Of a stretch of 64,000 nt of DNA, positions 63,392-64,000 are shown one piece after another (within the stretch, counting starts at the first letter, position 1; each line of letters begins with the position of its first letter). The position numbers and the translations under genes are program-made. The DNA lies in contig NZ_FPBF01000002.1 of NCBI RefSeq assembly GCF_900116615.1, forward strand, positions 434,001 through 498,000, in the 5' to 3' direction. The stretch comes from Algoriphagus locisalis (lineage in GTDB: Bacteria > Bacteroidota > Bacteroidia > Cytophagales > Cyclobacteriaceae). Below the pieces are notes generated by a model. It made no database searches. It was not told the DNA's origin and saw nothing but the letters and a program-made list of their open reading frames with translations.

Positions 63392-64000
63392 ATGAGATTG
63401 AAAGACAAAGTAATTATCGTCACCGGAAGCACTACAGGCATAGGAAGAGCCATTGCCAAAAAAGCAGTGTCGGAAGGTGCCAAAGTAGTAGTCCATGGAC
63501 TGGAGGAGGACTTGGGAGCCCAAGTAGTTTTAGAATTGGGGGAAGAAAATGCTGTACTGCTTATAGAAGACATTTCGGACGATGGTGCTCCTGATAGATT
63601 GGTTGAATTAGCTATTCGGAAGTGGGGTCGGTTAGATAGTGTCGTCAATAATGCTGCAATTGTAGCTGCATCTACGATTACGGACACCGATAAGGATTTT
63701 ATAAGTAGGATTTTAGGAGTAAATACCATAGCTCCTTGTCTTCTGATTCAAGCAGCATTACCCTATTTGATTGAAAGTCGTGGTGCCGTTTTGAACATAG
63801 GATCCATCAATGCTTGGGGCGGAGAACATAATCTTTTGGCCTACAGCATTTCCAAAGGTGCTTTGATGACCATGACCAGAAACCTCGGGGATTCACTTTT
63901 CCGGGAAAAAGGCGTGAGAGTGAATCAGATCAATCCTGGCTGGGTGCTTACCGAAAATGAAGTTGCCCGAAAAAAGACCCACGGACTTTCGGATGACTGG
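63392..64000 (+). CDS. Short-chain dehydrogenase/reductase (cut by window end)
   Basis: The first 203 residues of a classical SDR oxidoreductase; the 3' end lies beyond the window. The cofactor loop is VTGSTTGIGRAIA (TGxxxGIG), then NNAAIVAAS (structural Asn), the catalytic Ser in LNIGSINAWG and YSISK (YxxxK). The Asn-Pro-Gly segment INPGWVLTENE is the usual post-catalytic loop. No residue marks a substrate. The GIGR loop without a preceding Arg does not settle NAD versus NADP. ATG 63392 fits the family start. Confidence 0.9.
   Translation, partial: MRLKDKVIIVTGSTTGIGRAIAKKAVSEGAKVVVHGLEEDLGAQVVLELGEENAVLLIEDISDDGAPDRLVELAIRKWGRLDSVVNNAAIVAASTITDTDKDFISRILGVNTIAPCLLIQAALPYLIESRGAVLNIGSINAWGGEHNLLAYSISKGALMTMTRNLGDSLFREKGVRVNQINPGWVLTENEVARKKTHGLSDDW

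Overview
The window reads as a chromosomal segment of a Bacteroidota bacterium, most likely Cytophagia-like (Cyclobacteriaceae/Algoriphagus type). The reasons are AT-leaning coding sequence, weak Shine-Dalgarno sequences, TAnnTTTG-type -7 elements, lipoproteins with short lipoboxes, a CarB that ends before the usual C-terminal allosteric domain, a cysteine-poor DksA/TraR-like protein, and families typical of the phylum (DUF4834, DUF4221-like, UPF0158, lamin-tail secreted proteins). The genus is an inference; no search was possible.

Layout. 1-6.2 kb is the end of an integrated element whose other end lies outside the window. It has a Toprim primase-like gene, a RepA-like AAA ATPase, an excisionase-like HTH protein, a secreted alpha/beta hydrolase, an unknown protein and a tyrosine recombinase, all on the minus strand. 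The recombinase faces the 3' end of an initiator tRNA-Met gene at 6.2 kb. Two short tandem repeat blocks sit inside: a 9-bp array between the ATPase and primase genes, and a 12-bp-phased array upstream of the integrase. From 6.6 to 28 kb the content is mostly core: era-der, a small lipoprotein, an SprT-like protein, scpB with a DksA-like gene, a large lamin-tail protein, asd, a THUMP-like methyltransferase, carB, kdgK-eda, cdd, a saccharopine dehydrogenase-like gene, a tRNA methyltransferase and an MFS exporter.

28-38 kb is the most unusual stretch. A cluster of palindromes precedes a LexA-like (S24) repressor, divergent from a dinB / DnaE2-type polymerase pair and a 2H phosphoesterase. A dyad lies in the shared promoter. 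This looks like a self-contained damage-inducible mutagenesis cassette. It is followed by a convergent two-gene unit of a 997-residue Eco57I-type adenine methylase and a small protein with a PD-(D/E)XK-like motif, a candidate restriction-modification or defence pair.

38-64 kb returns to metabolism and envelope functions. A sodium symporter is paired with myo-inositol oxygenase. With kdgK-eda at 19.7 kb, which has a UxuR/ExuR-like TTGGT-AA-ACCAA box upstream, this suggests inositol to glucuronate to KDG catabolism, with the middle steps not seen here. Then come a TPR histidine kinase, an acyl-CoA dehydrogenase, a glpD-glpK-glpF operon, a pseudouridine synthase, a pabA/trpG-cvpA-yqeY run, pdxJ, an RsmI-like methylase with an M19 dipeptidase, a PEGA-repeat protein, a secreted-protein/lipoprotein pair, and a short-chain dehydrogenase cut by the window end. 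Two short orphan reading frames (60.05-60.25 kb and 63.17-63.34 kb) look like gene remnants.
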